From NCBI RefSeq assembly GCF_027744825.2, contig NC_071335.1, positions 14,264,501 to 14,328,500 on the forward strand: a DNA stretch of 64,000 nucleotides. The letters run 5' to 3'. Under the pieces are notes generated by a model. That model did not search any database. It was not told the DNA's origin and saw only the letters and a program-made list of their open reading frames with translations. Below, piece after piece: positions 1 to 11,744 of this stretch. The position numbers and the translations under genes are program-made. Positions within the stretch are counted from its first letter, which is position 1, and each line of letters opens with the position of its first letter. Origin of the DNA: Synchiropus splendidus (taxonomy: Eukaryota > Chordata > Actinopteri > Syngnathiformes > Callionymidae).

Positions 1-618
1 TTGACTTCATATATGGGTTCACAGTAGGAGTGTCAAGAAATCTCTCTCACAGCAAGATATTTCTTGGACAGAATGTTTGACATGGTGCCTTGTCTAAGGT
101 GTAAACAAAGTCCTGTATGTCATTCAGACTCGGTTGCTTTCATTCCTATGCAGCCTGGCCTCTCTTTGGACCTGAGCATGTTGCCATGACATCCAATTGG
201 CCACCTTCTCATGTTCATATGTGTCTGCATGGGAGCCATGCTTCCTGCTGACATCGAAAGTGCGTTACGCTTTACTTCATTAGTCGTGGACATTATAGGC
301 GACGAGGGTTCAGGCGGTGGCACTATTAGCGCCGCAGCGCTCGCAGCTCCTGCTGCGGTGCTGTAATGATCCCAAACTCTGCTGGTACACATGGAGGCAC
401 TGCAGTTTCTCTTTGACATAGAAAGAGCAGCAAAGTCACCGCAAGGTTGATGACTGTGTTAGCGTTAGATAAGGAGTGCTTCAATTGAATCGATTGTTAG
501 TGATAGAGATTTGTTAGAGATAGATAATTGTTGTAGTAATTGTTTTGCTTTATTTTTTTTACATGGTCGCTCTCATCGCAACCTCTCCTGAAGAGTACAC
601 AGTAAGTAGATGTGCTTC

Positions 619-654
<36 letters not shown>

Positions 655-3068
655 ATGTTTGTGTATGTATCATTTTTTTGCTCGATAAGTAACATTCTTC
701 ATATGTGCCATGGAGTCTTGAGATGTTTACCAGTGCCATTGATGACCTCATGAAACCACACGGAAGATAAAACAACAACAACCATGTGACTAGTCACAGC
801 TAACTTCCTTGCTCTAACTCTTCTGGGATCTGTTTTTTTTCTCCTTTTTTTGAAATATCAACTTATTTACAGTTTGTACTGACAAAATAAGGTTGTGTTT
901 ACTTTGTTCAGCTGCAGCTGTTCATACTTACGCATTTTTCAACTTGTACATTTTTTCTACAAAGCTGTGCAAGACAGGTACAATGTTTTATTATTTATTT
1001 CCCCCAATTTATGAGATCACATTTGTTGTCTGACCGGTTGTGTGAGACAAAATATAAAAAAAAGTATGAGGCTATACCATGAATTAAGGTGAATTAGAGT
1101 TGTTATTTTGTACACGGTCAATGTGTGGAATGCGTGTGGTGCAGCATCACAACAAAAGTAGGTAGCGTTATTCCCTCAACAGGAATGTGTGATCCAGACT
1201 AAAATACACGTTGTGGGGAAAAACACCTGCATATGTCAGTCGATATTGGAAATCAAGTATTCTAACTAAAAATAGTTTCCATTTCTGGGATTGAGTTTTG
1301 AGTTCTTTTATCATCACACACTTGAAAAAAATATTATTTTTCCAGATTTATATATTACTGCTTCACTACTTTGAATTTGTGTTTTGTAAGTGTGAAAATT
1401 ATTTTAAGCTTGCATCTTACTTGGCCTCATCTTAAATAAAATTTCTTTTCATGAATTATGAATTCAGCCCCTTAACTTGCAATATTTTCTCTCAGTTATC
1501 GGAATACATAAAATGAAATCCTGATTGTATACATACACAATGAGGAAAAACATGGACTGTGGTGGATGTAATCTCTGTTACATGGTCTTTTAACCCCAGT
1601 GAGAATTCAACTGTGAAAGTACTGAAGTGAATCCACATGACTCTTTGCTTAAGGTTGGAATGATAAATTCCAGCACTGCGCTGAAGAACTGATTCCTGAT
1701 CTGTGCATTTTGTTTTCATGTATGACTCACTTGTTCAGTTTTGAAGCGTTGTTAAGTCTGAATAGACAATTTTTTCAATTGCTGTTTTACATACCTCTTG
1801 CTAAAAATAGAGCCACCTATGGCAATGAAACAAGTATCCAGCCTGCATTGTCACATGACAAGGGGACTTTCCATTTACCTCAGTCCATCCACTGAGTAAC
1901 TAACGTACACAAACTCGGTTTAAGTGTGCTGTTGTTACACGACTTAAATTCTGTTTTCCGCTCCACACAGTGCTCATTCCTGCCCAAGTTCTCCATCCAC
2001 ATAGTGACAAAATATGAAGACAACAATGGATGCAACGACAACGTGAGTAGGCTAAGAACTTGAAGCTGAAAGGTGTTTCTAACAAGTGAGGATGCTCATT
2101 TCCAGCAGGATATAATTCAGCTTTCTTTGGTTGCAAAGCATCACATACCTTCTTAAGAACTACCCCGTAGGTTAGTCTGTATTTCCAAAAACCAAAATTG
2201 CGTTTCGATTGTTGAAATGTTTCAGCAAGTGTATTGGAGCTAAAGAAGCTTTGGTGTAGTCTGTAGATAAATACCAAATGAAAGGGGAAAGTTGGCCGTC
2301 AGCAGATCCTTCTGTGAAGTCCTGGTGCTTCCAAGTGTGCCTGAGCTTTGTGCCAAATACAGTTCCACACGTCGTGTACTTCTGCCTAACTGAACTTCTT
2401 TCATCAGTGAATTTCAGTAAGTGCACAGGCAGATGTGGGTTATTGTCATAAACGCGAGGTGTGCTATTTGCCTCTCATAAGTTAAATGCAGTTCACTTCA
2501 TGCTCCAGATTGCATTTGTGTGGTCGAGTGTCCCTTAACGTTTATGATTCCGTTACCATGGCTGGACAGCTTGAGCTGTTTGTGAATATTGGAGAACTAA
2601 AGAGCCCATCTCACTCATGCATGCGCACACACACGCGCACGTGTTGGCTGCTAACACTGATGTACCATGTGTGCTGGCCTCTGGCCCATCTTAAATCATT
2701 TTCAGAAGCCATTAAAGCCAAGGCTGTTTTTCCAAACCATCACCATGAACGTCTTATTTTCTGCTCGTGGAAAATGCTCCTCAGTTTCATTTTTAATCAA
2801 GCACTACTGACATCAGGAAATATTCAAGTCATAAAATTGAAACACAAATTCATCACCTAAAAATATTAATTTCTAATATCAATGTGGTTCGGTAATCGCT
2901 TAAATGTAATTTTTTAAACCATATTTTCTAATCTAAACTGCACTGCCAGTCAAGCAGGTGGCGCTATCAAAAGTAGTCACAGCGTCCCCTCTAGCGGTTG
3001 GGATGCGCTACTACAAGATGTGCCGTTGTCGTGCTTCTTCGACTGAAATGTTCGTGTCGTCTGTTCAG
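1..3068. other. Probable intron of pitpnc1, no gene seen
   Basis: This AT-rich stretch lies upstream of the first pitpnc1 exon that I can see and is most simply a large intron of that gene. The open frames in it are short, lack family motifs and have no convincing splice partners. It holds a TA microsatellite near 621-649. Exons upstream of 3069 must lie outside the window or were missed. Confidence 0.55.
621..649. repeat. (TA)n microsatellite
   Basis: An uninterrupted run of alternating T and A, about 28 bases long, in non-coding sequence. Confidence 0.9.
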
Positions 3069-6000
3069 ATCTTCGGAACCGAGCTGAAGGATCAGGAGAG
3101 GGAGGTGTGTTTCGTTGACATTGCTTACGATGAGATACCAGAGCGTTACTATAAAGAGTCAGAGGTGAGTAGAATTTCTGGATGTTTGACTTATGAAACA
3201 GTCCTTATACTGAAAGAATGGACTTTTATTTAATGTGTCCTCTCCTCCATTTACATGTATTGCAGTTGAGATTTACGTTACTTGCATTTCTTTTCTTTAT
3301 ACATGTCCCCGCACTTTTTTTTGTAGTTCCTTTTGTCTCTCTCTCATGTCCTTCATGTCATGTCACTGTCAGCAAAAGGAGGAGTGAATGAAATACAAAA
3401 CAAAAAAAGTTCCAGTCTAGAACATTTTTTTGGCTTTTGTTCGTTTCCAATTTGACGTCTGAAATCGTTTTTATGCCCTTTTATTTTCTACCTCTATTAA
3501 ACCTGACACACCCAAAGGAATTCTTCAGTTTCCAGTCTTGTTTCCGCTGGCTGGTCCTCCTGATTTATCTTCACAAATAGTTTTGTGGAGAATGGTCTTT
3601 TCAAGTGTGTGGTCAAGAAGTTGAGAGGCTTTCATAGGTCAGATGACCTGAGCTGAATCTCCAAACTCTGGATCCAAAATCTCTGAATTTGTTTCTCCTT
3701 GAGTCACTTAGAACATGGAAGTCTCTCTGAGTGTTTATAGGAAACATCATTCTTTGAATTGTCTCCGCAGGACCTGAGGCACTTCAAGTCTGAGAAGACG
3801 TCTCGGGGAAACCTGCAGGATGGATGGCGGGAAACCCAAAACCCCATTATGTGCTCATACAAGCTGGTCACGGTCAAGTTTGAGGTCTGGGGTCTGCAGA
3901 CGCGTGTGGAGCAGTTTGTGCACAAGGTGATGCATTAGGAAAATTTGATTTTTTTTCCCATATAACATTACCTGTTCAGTTGAGGTTGGGTGGAAAAAAT
4001 ATATCAAATATATCGCAAATTTCTTTTGTGACAATATTAAATGTTGATGTTCTTCTCCAGAATCTTTTTTTTCCCCTACATTTTGATGGCAGTAAGACGT
4101 GACTTCCGTTTCTAGGTAAACAGACGTTGAGCCGAGCGCAAGTGTGTCTCCTCCTCTACAGACCTTCCAGTCAAAAACACTTTTTTTTCCAAACACCAGC
4201 ATTGACATTGCTGGATTTGAGTTGCCATAAAGCCTTGTGTGAGTTTCACGCTGGGTGCAAGAGATTTGGCAGCCCTGTGCTAACATGTTAGCGCTCTCTG
4301 CAACCTGCTCCAGAGCCTTGTAGATGCTAGAATAACACCATCTGTGCGATAGATGAATCTAAAAACTCCGGATTGGAGTAGCTGCAGATCCTATGGCATC
4401 TTTCTCCTGCTGCGTCTGTGCATTGGTCTGTGTTAACGCAGGCTCTGAATCACAGAAACAAAAGCATATCATGAGCTATTTACAGTAGAACATCAGGAAT
4501 TATGCAACTGCAGCGACTATAATTTGACAAATACACATTTTGTTATGACCCTTCTACATGACAGCCACTAGATGGCACTCTCTGTACACTTGGGCTTTGA
4601 ACACCAATCCTCATTTTATGTATCCTCATATTCGACCATTAATTCACTTCACTGAGCTCTGAAAAATCGAGCTCCCTTCCTCCCTTCATCGACCTTAAGC
4701 GACCTCTCGACCTCCTCGGCTCCTGCTGACTGTCTCTGCCATTGTCTGATGTGTTTGGTTGCTCTGCTCCAGGTGATCCGGGATGTGCTGCTGCTAGGAC
4801 ACAGGCAGGCCTTTGCCTGGGTGGACGAGTGGATCGGTGAGTTCCTTACTGAAGTTTGACTGTGTAGAATTTATTTTTTATTCCTCATTTTATTACTCAC
4901 ACTTGGCCTCACAGTGTTCAGTAATATTCAGTTGTCAAATTCAATCCAAAAACCCATGGTTTTATAAATCATCCTGTTGACTATTGTCAACAATGTAAGT
5001 CATTTTTAAGTGTCCTCATTTTCAGAGCCCAGTAGGTGGCGCTGTGTTAAAAAATGTGGAGTTATATTTTTCTAACGCCAAAGATTATTGAGCAAAAAAA
5101 TGCCTTCTAGTTATGGTGGCTGAGAAGTGCAAAAGATATTACAAACTTTTCAAACAAATTTACAAACTCCTGGAATTAATTTACAAATAACAAAACACAT
5201 TAGCAAGACTTCAAACTTCTTTGCCAAACGAATTTGAGTTTGTAATTATATTACCGCATTTGTAAATGTTTTCACAGAATGTAAATTTGTTTTCAGAGTT
5301 TGTAAAAGTGTGTTCCACTTGTACCAATCGCGGGGGATCGCCATTGGGAGTTGACTAAATGCAGAAAAATGTTACATACTCTGGAAAGATGTTTGCTGAA
5401 GGAGGTTTTACATTTTGCGCTGTCGATGCTGCAACATGACGTCCATAACGTTTTAGTTCCTCGAGTCAATATGATGACACAAATTTACTCACAGATTTAC
5501 TCACTTTTAAGGAACAGATGATGATTCAGTATGTCACTGTAAGAGTCGTGAAAAGTCCAAATGGTACAGAGATATCACAGACTCAGAAAAGGCTGCCATT
5601 GTTTCAATCAGAGACTACACTACTACTACTAATACTACTACTACTACTACTAATAATAATAGCGAATCACTGTTTGAAAGTTCAAAGTTCAGAGAGCAAA
5701 GAAAAATAAATTGCGATGTCAGCTTTTTCCAACATTGTGCAGCCCTACACATTATGAAGAAATCTGAATGTCTCCAAATGAGGAAGTGACAACTCATGTG
5801 ATGTAATAATCTGAAAAAAAAAATGAAAATAAATAAATAAAAGGTTGATGGTCCTGGATCAGGGTCATACAAACTGTGACCTATGACGATGGCTGGCATG
5901 TGTCTTGAGGATAAACTGAGCTCCTTTCTTATTGCTGAGTTCTATCTTTTTCTAAGGAAATACGTCCCACCCTTTTTGCTGAAGTCAGCCATTTTCTACG

Positions 6001-8519
6001 CCCGCACGACAACGTTAACATTCAATGACTGGAAACATGTTTGTCATGCCAAACCTCCCCCTCCTTTTTCCAGATATGTCTTTGGATGACGTGCGGAATT
6101 ACGAGAGAAATATGCACGAGAAAACCAACATAAAAGTTTGCCCAGAGCAGCAGGATCATTCCACCGCAAATCCATCTTCACCTGATGGCATTCAGATCCA
6201 TGAGAGAGAACGTGTATGTTCCATTTCTTCATTCCTCACTTCACTGTCGAGCAGTCACCTGACCATGTCATACTTCACCATCATGCATTTGTTTCAACCT
6301 TGTGACGCTTCATTTACAGGTTGATGTCTGCAGTTGGCACTGGTCATTTTCACAATAGTCAGAGTGTCACCCTGCACTGAACTGAGCACATTTCAGTGTT
6401 TGTCAACTTCGAGAGAGAAAATCTGCCTCAAGTTCTGTTATAATATTTGTATTTTGGCCTGTCATTCTGGCTTATACATTTTATTTTTTTACTGCAAGCA
6501 AAGAAAGTTAAAAGTAGCATCATTTTTCAAGTCTTTTCTGTCCTATATTCTTTATATTTTTGCTGTTAAATAATATTTTTTTCTCAATATGTTTGATCGA
6601 CAAACATTTTTAACCTACTTTAACTCTTTATTCTGTCTTTTATTCCTTGTTGTGGCAGGTGTGTATCTTGTGCATGCAACATTCACGAGGAATGGACCGG
6701 TGCTGCCATTATTTTGGTCACAAATGTTAGTTTTATTTTAGTTCATTGAGTTTCCACACAGATCAAACCAGCACTTCACCACTGTCAAGGAAGCACGATG
6801 ACCAAGAGAATAAAAGGAAAATGCCTATTAAAATAAGCAAAGAAAAATTCAAGTGATCATAAAAACAAATGTTCTAGAGGCAAGAAGAAGCTTGAAATGT
6901 GTGTATAGCCATCACATCTTAGCCTGCCTTCTCTTTGAAAACGTCTTGGTTCGGAACATGATTTTGAAGAGGGATATTTTGGAATAGGGCTCCATCTGTA
7001 GATGGTAGTAGGGCATCAATAAAAAGATCCAAGGATGATGTGAGCCAAGTATATTTTAGATTATTGTTTCTGCCATAACGCAGGGAAGGCATGGATTTGG
7101 TACCTGCTTTGCCTATGTTTTTTGAAAGACGATTGGGAATCATTTGTTTTCCCAACCTCCTCAGCACGCCCGTGTCACAGCAGTCTTGACTCATGAGAAT
7201 CTCCTGCTCGCTGACATGTGTGAGGGTGCACTTCCACCGTTCATATAAATAATGTACCGTACTGAGGCGATGACCATGCTGATACCATGCTAAACAGCGG
7301 TATCGTTTCCGACACGAGGAGTTTTTGAAGACTCTTGAAAGCTTTGTTATATTCCTCGGTGTACGAGTCAGGACTAGCCTGTGGAAGAATTCATTGCAGT
7401 AATGCTTTCCCCAGCCTCTCACCTTTATCTTAACCATCCAGAACAAAGGGCGAACCTTAACCATGACTGTGAACCAAACCTACGCCCATTTATAATAAAC
7501 TACTTTCACTGACATTTGCACCCTCTGAACCTTGGGAGGACTGGTCAAAATGTCCTCACAAGTAGGTGGCCTGTCAAGACTTGGTCCTCACAAGTATGGC
7601 AAAACACACTCACGTTTGTTTTTCTATCTTTGTGGGGACCACCTATTGCCATAATGCTTTTCCCAACCTCCCACCCTTAACTTCACCATCCAAAACAAAT
7701 GGCTAACCTTAACCAGGTCTCTGAACCAAACTGAAACTTGTAAAAAAAATATGATCACCCAGTTATTTTGAAGTCTCCATCCTCAAATCAAGGCTTGGAT
7801 TTGGATCTCACAAGGATAGTGTTTTGTTAATAAACAAAGTGAGGATCAACCAGGGACGACACACACACGCACACACGCACACACAAACACACACCCGTCA
7901 TGGCTAACTCTTGGACATGGCCTCAGTGTTCCCTCAGAATAAGCTGAGGAAGACCGATGTGTTCACCGGTTTAATGGTTCAGTGGCTGTAGTTCATCCTT
8001 AGTTCGCTCTTACATAGAAGTCAAATGTACATCTCCATTTGGCCAAAATGAAAAAAGGTGCATGCCATTTATGAAACTGAAGCAATGATACACTGACATT
8101 GATTCACCACTGTGTATTCTGACTGGACGAGTGTTTCTAACTGTCGTCACGTTTTCCCCGTCATAGACATGACAATGGACGAGGTGAGAGATTTTGAACG
8201 CACGATCCAGGAGGCCACCAACCAGAAGATTGGTGTGTTTCCTCCGTCCATCTCCATCAGTGATTCCCTGCCGTCCACCTGCGCCCTCACGGGCCCCGCC
8301 AGCGCCCCCTCCACACCCTTGTGCATCGACGCTCCAGAGTCCCTCAACGTCCCCAAGGACCGACCTCGCAAAAAGTCGGCTCCGGAAACCTTAACCCTTC
8401 CTGACCCGGTCCAGAACAGTGAAGCTTTGGACTGCGACGCGGACCAGCTGACTGATTCTCACGCTGTACAATCTTCCACCTTCAATTCCTCCAACCCTGA
8501 CCTGGTGGGAGGAGAGTAG
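3069..8519 (+). CDS. pitpnc1: pitpnc1, cytoplasmic phosphatidylinositol transfer protein 1, C-terminal exons (5' end outside the window)
   Basis: Visible exons are 3069-3164, 3771-3926, 4773-4836 and 8167-8519, each bounded by AG and GT, with phases 0, 0, 1 and then a stop. The product is the C-terminal part of a class II (RdgB-type) lipid transfer protein, which moves phosphatidylinositol and phosphatidic acid between membranes in the cytosol. Diagnostic residues include the blocks VDIAYDEIPERYYKESE, MCSYKLVTVKFEVWGLQTRV and GHRQAFAWVDEW. The last exon encodes DMTMDEVRDFER, then a Ser/Pro-rich tail containing the basic block PRKKSAPETLTLPDP, a conserved PITPNC1 tail that probably carries the phosphoserine-dependent 14-3-3 contact. 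Frame and phases are intact throughout. The product is distinguished from PITPNA/B by this long tail. The N-terminal lipid-binding half is missing from the window. Confidence 0.93.
5615..5662. repeat. (ACT)n / (AAT)n microsatellite
   Basis: An imperfect trinucleotide run inside a pitpnc1 intron. It explains the poly-Leu and poly-Val short open frames here. Confidence 0.9.
6074..6324 (+). CDS. pitpnc1: Alternative last coding exon of pitpnc1 (short-tail isoform)
   Basis: This exon starts after a polypyrimidine tract and AG, and enters in the same phase as the exon at 8167. It encodes DMSLDDVRNYERNMHEKTNIKVC followed by a polar tail, with a stop at 6322-6324. It is parallel to the DMTMDEVRDFER exon: the two are alternative continuations after the exon that ends at 4836. 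Mammalian PITPNC1 is known to have a short isoform with this DMSLDDV-type end. The tail here reads longer than I remember for mammals. A GTATGT sequence just after the HERER-coding bases could act as a donor, so the exact 3' end is uncertain. Confidence 0.8.
6919..7464 (-). other. 181-codon open frame inside a pitpnc1 intron, unrecognised
   Basis: This uninterrupted frame is the longest orphan frame in the pitpnc1 introns. It is rich in Arg, Lys, Cys and Trp. I recognise no domain in it. Its first part (7380-7464) overlaps a repeated block that recurs about 270 bp further on (7640-7730), so it may be a decayed mobile element rather than a gene. No promoter or splice partner is evident. Confidence 0.2.
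7380..7760. repeat. Interspersed repeat with an internal duplication
   Basis: Two similar blocks of about 90 bp (near 7388-7475 and 7645-7730) share the pattern 'taatgctttycccarcctcycaccyttaactt...accatcc'. The spacer is rich in 'cctcacaagta' and 'gtggggacc', which is typical of common teleost interspersed repeats. A CA/CG-rich microsatellite follows at about 7859-7893. I cannot assign the family. Confidence 0.55.
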
Positions 8520-9630
8520 TGGCTCTTCCAAACACTTCTCTTTTTTTTTTTTTTTTTTCTATCCTCCTTCCCCTTCAATTGCACACAGATGTCAATTTGC
8601 GGTCACATTTCCTTCCTCAGTTTAAAAACCAACCCTGTCAACTTCCTCTTTTTTTCCTTTCGTGCTTGTTGGTTTTCAAGCGAAGATAACACGCCCCTTC
8701 TTTTGTAGAACCTGTGTGTGAGATTTTGTTCCCGGGAATAACAAGATGAAGCAAGTCATTGAACAAACAAGCTCCATCATTCTTGTCCATGTTGCGCTCA
8801 ACCCGCCAGTCACACTCTGAAACACGAATGAACAACGCTCTTGTTTAGACCGACTTATCGCAGCTTCCCAGGAACGTTAGACAGAATTCCCCATTAGCTT
8901 TCTACCTCGTCCTGGCTAGTCAGGTTTCGGCTTGCAAGACAAGAGAAACCGCGAGGAACGTGCTCAGAGCACCAAGTCTTGAATACAGTTCTATGCTTAG
9001 ACTATCATTTGCATCTATGAATGAAATATACGCGCCACATCTTTGACCTGGTGAGTTTATTTGAACATGAGCAGACAGGTTTGTGACACAAATAAGTACA
9101 ATCACAACAAAATCCTCAGGTCACAGACGTCTGACGACATCAGCATTTTTTTTTTCCTTTTATATTTTGTCATCATACAGAAGAACGTTTTACAATATCA
9201 TCCGGGAATGTTTACTCTTCCAAGAACCTTAATAAACGCCTCGCAGGCGGTCGATGGAGTCTTAGCATGACAACTAACTGGTGGTTGAAAAGAAGAAAAA
9301 AAAATCCACTGTTGCCTGATACCAATGCTGGACATCATCTGAAGTTTAGGAAGCTTTTATCACACCTGGAATTCAGAGAAGGACGTCTATTGCTTGAACC
9401 TCATTCATCCAGTGGTGTGTTCCATCTGCTGCATGGACATAATGTGAAAGTAATATATATCTGATGGACGCCTGGGTGCGTTTAGTTTCCTGGATTCTTC
9501 TAGAAGCTCATGTCAGTGTAAGCATGCTCTGCATTATTGTTCCTTTCAGCTCAGTGCCTCTGCATGCTTCCTTCGTCGATATTTACGGAACGTCCTCTCC
9601 TCATGCAGATGCTGACCAATAGCTTGAGTT

Positions 9631-9661
<31 letters not shown>

Positions 9662-10380
9662 CCGCGACACCACACTTTTCAGGGTTAATAAACTTCAGGA
9701 AATGACCTTTTAAAACCCTTGTTCGACCTCTGAAATGCACTTTTTTGACACCTCTTCTGACAATGAAGGAATGTGTTGTATGAACGAGTGAATGACAATT
9801 TTATGAATAATCGGACCCAAAATAGCTTAGTGTTCTCGCCATGAAACATGAACATTCTGTACAGTTTCTCACCTGCGTTTGTTGGAGTACTAACTGTAGC
9901 TTTGACAGTTGAGAATTGACATGTCTAAGTCTGTACCATACTGGTCTGCTCTGTTTAAAAGAGTATTATCTTAGCTATTGTACATAAAGTGTTGTCATTG
10001 ACTGATATGATTCTAAAATATTTTAGTTGGAGTGTCAAATCATTAGAAGGCCTTTGGTGGAATAGAAGTTGTCTGGACGTGGTGGTGCACTTTTGACGTG
10101 CCAAGTCAGTATGTGTATGTTCTCTTAAGTGGGGTGGCTTTTTGGGCTTGTTCTCGCCACGTAAACTTGGATAAGCTGTTTTTTTTTTTTGTAGCGAACT
10201 TGTTGAGCTGCCTGTTGCTTTAGTGTGTTATTTCTTTGTAATGAAGGACCAATCCTTGCATTCCGACAGTAATCTCACTTCCCACATTCTAAATGTCTTT
10301 CTTTGCTATGCTATACTTTTGATTGAATTTCTTTTGTTTACTTTCTGAATTGGATAAAATAAATTTTGCTACATATTCCT
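8520..10380 (+). other. pitpnc1: 3' UTR of pitpnc1
   Basis: About 1.85 kb of AT-rich non-coding sequence follows the stop and ends near the canonical poly(A) signal at 10358-10363. It includes T-runs and a TATATA stretch at 9632-9660. A long 3' UTR is expected for this gene. Confidence 0.65.
10358..10363 (+). promoter_or_regulatory. Poly(A) signal AATAAA, probable end of the pitpnc1 mRNA
   Basis: A canonical AATAAA followed within about 20 bases by a GT/T-rich stretch. It is the best-placed signal downstream of the 8519 stop. Confidence 0.55.
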
Positions 10381-10639
10381 GATGTTTCTGACTCTTTTTT
10401 TTTTTTTTTTTTTATATACTGCGAGATTATCCTACACTGAATGTTCGGTCACTCTCTCACTCTCATTCTCGGTCACTCAGGATTGTCTGCTCCATTGTTC
10501 TACCTAGAACATTGGGTGGATGAGATTCTCTACTACTCATGTTCGTGTTGTCAAACCTTTTGAGACTGCAAAATGTAGAATGACTTTCTGCTCTAACTCA
10601 ATACCAACACAATTATAATGCCTTAATAGGCAGAAACCA

Positions 10640-11230
10640 GCCATTTTCTGCTGCTTAGCCAGGTCTGGGTCGCAGGGGCAGCTCTTTCAGGAGGGAAGCC
10701 CAGAATCTCTGACCTCAGCCACCTCCACTAGCTCCTCCGGCTGGATTCTTAGGAACAGCCAGGCCTGCTGGGAGATATTATCACTCTCTGTCTTGGGTCT
10801 GCTCTGTGACCTCCTCCCTCCCTCCCTCCCTCCCTCCCTCCCTCCCTCCCTATGTCTGTCCTTACCCTATACCTAAGGCTAGACTTAGACTCCCTCTGGC
10901 TGAAGCTCATTTTGGCTGCTGGTCAGTATCCAAAGTTCATGGCCATAGATGAGAATTGGAATGTAGATTGGCTGCTAAATTGAGAGCCTTAACTTATGGC
11001 TCAGTTACCCAGGCAGATAATGGGGGCTGCATCACTGCGAATGCCGATCCGATCTGTTACCGTCCCCCCCACCTTTGCTCATCCATTGGGGACAAAGTCA
11101 AGCTGGAGTGGGGAGTCCACACTTTCTGCCGGCAGAGAATCACAGTGTCAGATTTGGATCAGAAGGTACACTTCATCGCGATCTCAGCCCACTCAAAAGA
11201 GCTCTCCATCACGCATGTCAACTAATGTTA
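10640..11230 (-). mobile_element. LINE (non-LTR retrotransposon) 3' ORF fragment, antisense
   Basis: Read on the minus strand, this block encodes a decayed C-terminus of a common teleost LINE reverse transcriptase. For example, the piece around 10690-10780 gives NISQQAW followed by IQPEELVEVAEVRDSG, matching the usual LINE tail pattern W-x-E-x-x-IP-x-EELEEVAGERD. Multiple frameshifts are present. A (TCCC)n run at 10813-10850 sits inside it. Confidence 0.65.
10813..10850. repeat. (TCCC)n microsatellite
   Basis: About nine near-perfect tetranucleotide units within the LINE fragment. Confidence 0.9.
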
Positions 11231-11744
11231 GCTGAAGAAGATCGATCCTGTCTCTCACTACGCAGTTTTTCATGTAAGCCGGTCATTTGTCCGTCGTTCT
11301 TGTCATCACACTTGCATTCCCTCCCCTGAACTTCCTCGGTATCAATATGGGCCTGTTGTAAAAAAAAAAAAAAAAAATGGAAGCACAAAATCTTCAGTCA
11401 AGTTTATTTGATAATGTGAGTCCACGCAACAGCAAAATTCACAGTGCGAAACAGTGGTGGTTAAACCATGCAATTAAGAACAAGCAGTTGTAAGCGAGCG
11501 GATTATCCAGACTGGTTTTGATCAGCAAGTTGTCCGAGTTGAAGAGTAAGTTCATGCTGATTGAAGTTCATCATTTCAATTATTTTCAGAGAATATAATC
11601 GATCCAAACAACACAGATTTATCTCACAAACTCACATTCGAAGGCAACATTTTTGTCAGTGCCAGGTATTCCACTCGACACAATGCCAACCATCTACAAC
11701 CAAAACAGTTCTATCTAAAGTAAGCTCTATCTAGGCACTAAAGT

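Noticed and set aside
120..419. 99-codon minus-strand frame with Cys, Trp and Met-rich composition
   Set aside because: It has no domain that I can name and no splice partners, and it lies in what appears to be intron. Possibly an old transposon piece, but unsupported.
2486..2860. 124-codon plus-strand frame
   Set aside because: Low-complexity composition with no motif, inside the probable pitpnc1 intron.
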